Source: CSP1-4 sp963777975 | GTDB lineage: Bacteria > Chloroflexota > Limnocylindria > Limnocylindrales > CSP1-4 | Length of the DNA: 64,000 nt | Assembly (NCBI GenBank): GCA_963777975.1 | Contig: CAVZSO010000002.1 | Location: 248,001-312,000, forward strand | Direction of reading: 5' to 3' | Shown here: positions 63,953 through 64,000 of the stretch, in pieces | Position numbering within the stretch: the first letter of the stretch is position 1 | How the letters are laid out: each line of letters opens with the position of its first letter | Made by a program: the position numbers and the translations under genes | The notes under the pieces: generated by a model | Told to the model about the DNA's origin: nothing | Database searches by the model: none | The model's input: only the letters and a program-made list of their open reading frames with translations

Positions 63953-64000
63953 CGTCCGGAGCCGTCATGCCCGTGCCGTCGGGCCGAGCATAGCCGCGGC

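Overview
This is a GC-rich bacterial chromosome segment with dense operons, frequent GTG starts, four-base ATGA/GTGA overlaps between genes and no RNA genes, insertion sequences, CRISPR or phage genes that I could recognise. The gene content (lysine 2,3-aminomutase, S41 peptidase of the FGTG type, F420-type deazaflavin oxidoreductase, CysO/CysM/Mec cysteine genes, aerobic carbon-monoxide-dehydrogenase-like xanthine dehydrogenase, DUF2255, DUF2630 and DUF4241 proteins) fits a soil or freshwater Chloroflexota, perhaps the Limnocylindria/Ellin6529 group; an actinobacterium is the main alternative. No taxonomic marker is present, so this is inference.

Layout. 0-7.4 kb: partial OsmC protein, kamA, S41 peptidase, nitroreductase, DUF2255, DMT transporter, tandem rhodanese. 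7.4-16.6 kb: UBP zinc finger, serine hydrolase, pabB-pabC, small conserved proteins, MIP18/SufT-like factor, PduO-type cobalamin adenosyltransferase, Bax-inhibitor-1 protein, a 3-hydroxyisobutyrate-dehydrogenase-like enzyme. 16.6-25.5 kb: lipoprotein, seven-TM sensor-like protein, zinc-ribbon class III cyclase, a two-component pair, GNAT, F420-type enzyme, GH3 lipoprotein, DUF4241 protein. 25.6-32.1 kb: an Rrf2-regulated sulfur operon, sufC, sufS-sufU in one reading frame, a rhodanese-MoeB protein, a CysO-like carrier, CysM and the JAMM protease Mec. 33.6-51 kb: purine catabolism (uricase, OHCU decarboxylase, HIU hydrolase, a hydantoinase, three-subunit xanthine dehydrogenase, guanine deaminase), with malate synthase and other amidohydrolases nearby. 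51-64 kb: lipid kinase, phosphatase, ECF sigma/anti-sigma pair, glycosyltransferase plus glycogen-debranching enzyme, and an operon of DUF389 protein, nucleoside hydrolase and a complete ECF transporter.

How it works together. The sulfur operon links cysteine desulfurase chemistry, Fe-S assembly and cysteine synthesis through a protein thiocarboxylate; one regulator, with a strong promoter and a palindrome at the predicted start of transcription, heads it. The second half suggests that the cell imports or releases nucleosides, converts guanine to xanthine, urate and allantoin, and may use the resulting glyoxylate through malate synthase.

Two window-wide patterns matter for anyone reusing this annotation. 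About twenty genes are broken by a change of reading frame, nearly always in the direction of one surplus base, which looks like assembly error rather than gene decay; such genes are listed as one CDS spanning all pieces. And at least twelve genes have a TANNNT hexamer 6-8 bases before the start codon and no ribosome-binding site, the signature of leaderless transcripts.
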